NCBI GenBank assembly: GCA_005784505.1
Contig: VCAZ01000006.1
Coordinates: 8,337,724-8,401,723 of the forward strand
DNA length: 64,000 nt
Source: Bagarius yarrelli
Taxonomy: Eukaryota > Chordata > Actinopteri > Siluriformes > Sisoridae
Direction: 5' to 3'
Each line of letters opens with the position of its first letter. Position 1 is the stretch's first letter. A program made the position numbers and the translations under genes. The notes under the pieces were generated by a model. The model saw only the letters and a program-made list of their open reading frames with translations. It was not told the DNA's origin and did no database searches. Shown one piece after another: positions 61,746 to 64,000 of this stretch.

Positions 61746-61805
61746 GCTCTTTCTCTCTCTCTCTTTCTTTCTCTCTCTTCTTTTTTTTATTTCCTTCTTT
61801 CTCTC
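61746..61805. repeat. CT-rich microsatellite
   Basis: TCTCTCTCTCTCTTTCTTTC-type pyrimidine tract. The opposite-strand KKRERKK frame is low-complexity. Confidence 0.88.
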
Positions 61806-62129
61806 ATGTAGACAGATACTCACATGCAAGCAATAAAAGACGTCTACTTTCTATTTTTGACCCAAATATCAATCACTCTGGCACTAAAATATTAAACAGA
61901 CAGTGATACCAAAGAAGTTGGTATGAAAAATGTAGACTCATTATTGCAGACGTACATAGGATTTGTCCATTAAGGGAGGGACAACGGTGTAATTGCTGAA
62001 TCTGCTGAGTCTACTGAGTCTGGAGCCAGTGGTCCTATTTAAAATGGTGAGGATAATTTTAGAATGTCCTACATCAGGAAAATGCTGGCTGTGACTAAAA
62101 TCTCTGCCTCCTTCCTTTTCCACTAGTCA

Positions 62130-62975
62130 ACTGTTTGCCACCGACTTTTCTGAGGTTACTGACAGCAATGACTAGCCTTCTAAAACAACATCAGTATGAC
62201 TTCCACCTCCCATCCTGACCATGTTCTACAGAGGGACCATTGACAGCAGTCTGAGCAGCTGCATCACTGCCTGGTTTGGGAACTGCGCAGTTTCGGAACC
62301 TAAGACCCTGCAGAGAATAGTGAGAACAGCTGAGAAGATCATCGGAGTCTCTCTTCCCATGCTACATCTACACCACATGCTGCATCCGCAAAGCCAAGAG
62401 CATTGTGGACGACTCCACACATCCCTCACACACACGCTTCACACTCTTGCCCTCTGGAAAAAGGTACCATAGCATTCGAGCCCTCACAATCTGTAACAGT
62501 TTTTTCCTCAAGCCATCAGACTGCTCAACACCCAAAACTTACACACACATACACACACACACACTCAACACAAATAGATGGAAACACAAAAAATATATTT
62601 TTGTTAAGCACAGTCACTTTGAAATGCTGATTGCACAAAATCTTGCTATTTACTTGCACATTCCTGTCTTATCTGCACATTTTTATAATCTGGTTGGCTA
62701 TTTGAATGTCTGTACAGCGTTATGTTCTGTTTTTTTTTTGTTTTTTTTGCAATGTCTTTTGCAATGTTTGTATCGTCTGTTCTGCACTGTTTGCACCAGG
62801 TTGCACACATGCACTTTATGTTTGTTCTGTTCAAGAGATCTTTGTTGTTTGTTGTCTGTGTAATTCTGTGTTTTTGTGTAGCACCATGGGGTTGTTATTT
62901 CATTTCACTGTGCGCTGCATCTGCTATATATGGTTGAAATGACAATAAAGCTTCTTGAACTTGAACTAATATTAA
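62130..62975 (+). mobile_element. 5'-truncated L2-type LINE, 3' end with frameshift
   Basis: The end of a reverse-transcriptase ORF: FYRGTIDSSLSSCITAWFGN then LQRIVRTAEKIIGVSLP in one frame, and MDDSTHPSHTRFTLLPSGKR YHSIRALT in another, so a frameshift lies near 62370-62410. The 3' UTR ends TGACAATAAAGCTTCTTGAA CTTGAACT, the usual L2-type tail. The family name is tentative. It is a dead copy. Confidence 0.82.
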
Positions 62976-64000
62976 AACACAGAGGAGAAGGGAAAAGGTA
63001 GTGACTTTTATTAAGCTATGTTGTGTGATTCGAACTGGCAGCTCAGTGCTTCCATATGTATCTGTGACTTTGAGAGTAGTTGCCAGTCTTCCTGTCTACG
63101 GTACAGCAAATCAGAATTTTACAGGATCATTTGGAGCAAAAATCAAACACAGTCATTAGCTCAGCTGCCTCTGTGCTACTGTTCACATCTCTGACTGTTT
63201 CTACAGGCCAGGCAGTGTGAGCGAGTGCTTGATTCTGCTAGAAGTCCTAGCACACTGTTTTAAAAAGACCACAATCATTGTTTGAGAAAAAAAAAAACAT
63301 TATATACTATTTACTGAGGTCTTAAAGGTCTTAGCAAATCCTAACAATAACACTGCCAGGTATGTGCGGCCCTGAATGCTGTGAAAATTAACCCAGTTAA
63401 ATCAAAATCTTGTTTTTTGGTTTGTACAGCGATTGGTGATATAATTTAGGCCACAAGTTGTTTAAATCTTTGCAGCAAGGGATCTCTTTAAATACAAAAT
63501 TCCTTTTCTAAATTCCCCAACATACATTAAATGTATAAACATAAGTATAAAAAATATTAGGCCCATTATCAACTTTAATGTTTTATAAACCCACCAATTC
63601 TTGTGGTTTGTGATTTTCTAAATTGTAGCACTAGAATGAAATAAATTAGCCCTACGCTATGCTTCATAAACCCCACACTGAATTCTGCTTATTTTTCTCT
63701 CAGAGTTAAATAAAAATTGGCAGCATTGATTTGATAAACAAAATTAGGCGTGTTTTTTTTACTAAAACAAAACAGTTTTAAAAATATTTTAGCTCTTCGG
63801 GCAACAGTTTATAAACCACATTACCACGGCATGATAAGAAAAGGATCACAATTAACTAAACCCTGTCTCTTTCGCTCTCTTTTGCTGTCTAACAAGCAGA
63901 CTTGTGAGCCAAGAGTAAGTTCTTCGGGTCAAGTATATGTTTTTTCCACGCTGAGATGTTTAGCCGCAATTCTCAGAGTTGACCACAAGCCTAATTAGTC

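Larger units (their letters stand above)
15315..64000 (-). other. kcnq5: kcnq5 first intron (partial, at least 48.7 kb)
   Basis: No exon 1 or other gene is recognised in this span, in line with the very long first intron of KCNQ5 in vertebrates. Open frames of 60-160 codons here resemble only transposon proteins or simple repeats. Stretches in which I see nothing beyond short simple repeats are roughly 15315-17265, 20315-22175, 22300-23355, 23500-25560, 25760-28940, 31135-32460, 40080-43050, 45970-47845, 49850-52925, 57515-59175 and 62975-64000. Separate entries give the repeats and candidate sites. Intron status past the last visible exon is inference. Confidence 0.75.

Noticed and set aside
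62405..62863. 152-codon plus-strand frame as a gene
   Set aside because: Its first third is the frame-shifted end of the LINE reverse transcriptase and the rest is LINE 3' UTR.
15315..64000. kcnq5 exon 1 within the window
   Set aside because: No minus-strand frame encodes the expected VLERPRGWAFIYHAFV-type end, and no GC-rich start region was found.

Overview
This looks like nuclear DNA from a bony fish, very probably a teleost. It is AT-rich, with long introns, many CA/GA microsatellites, and many tRNA-headed SINEs, Tc1/mariner-like and hAT-like remnants of kinds typical of teleost genomes. The species cannot be named from sequence alone. An otophysan such as a catfish would fit the repeat mix, but that is inference.

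The only protein-coding gene I can support is kcnq5, a Kv7.5 (M-type) voltage-gated potassium channel, on the minus strand. Ten exons were read by eye: 15224-15314 (S1), 13523-13649 (S2), 11559-11734 (S3-S4), 10839-10964 (S5 and pore helix), 9584-9694 (selectivity filter and S6), 8956-9051 (end of S6 and start of helix A), 5302-5396 (calmodulin-binding IQ motif), 4496-4522 (a 27-nt microexon), 767-987 (linker) and 1-107 (start of the region before helix B, cut by the window edge). All splice sites are AG/GT, the phases agree, and the joined 1177 nt stay open for 392 codons. Exon 1 (N-terminus) lies beyond 64000, and the exons for helices B-D and the C-terminus lie beyond position 1.

Positions 15315-64000 are, as far as I can see, all first intron, at least 48.7 kb long. 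They contain no second gene. They hold two wrecked Tc1 transposase genes, the 3' ends of two LINEs, several families of tRNA-headed SINEs in both orientations, MITEs of Tc1, pogo and hAT type, a 4 x 43 bp minisatellite, and simple repeats.

The non-repeat signals most worth checking are the 27-nt microexon with a SRRM4-like upstream context, a candidate recursive splice site deep in intron 1 (junction 40064/40065), CTCF-like motifs (two on what look like copies of one dispersed repeat), and an AT-rich homeodomain-type palindrome. I found no bacterial-type system, CRISPR array, or stand-alone tRNA or rRNA gene.
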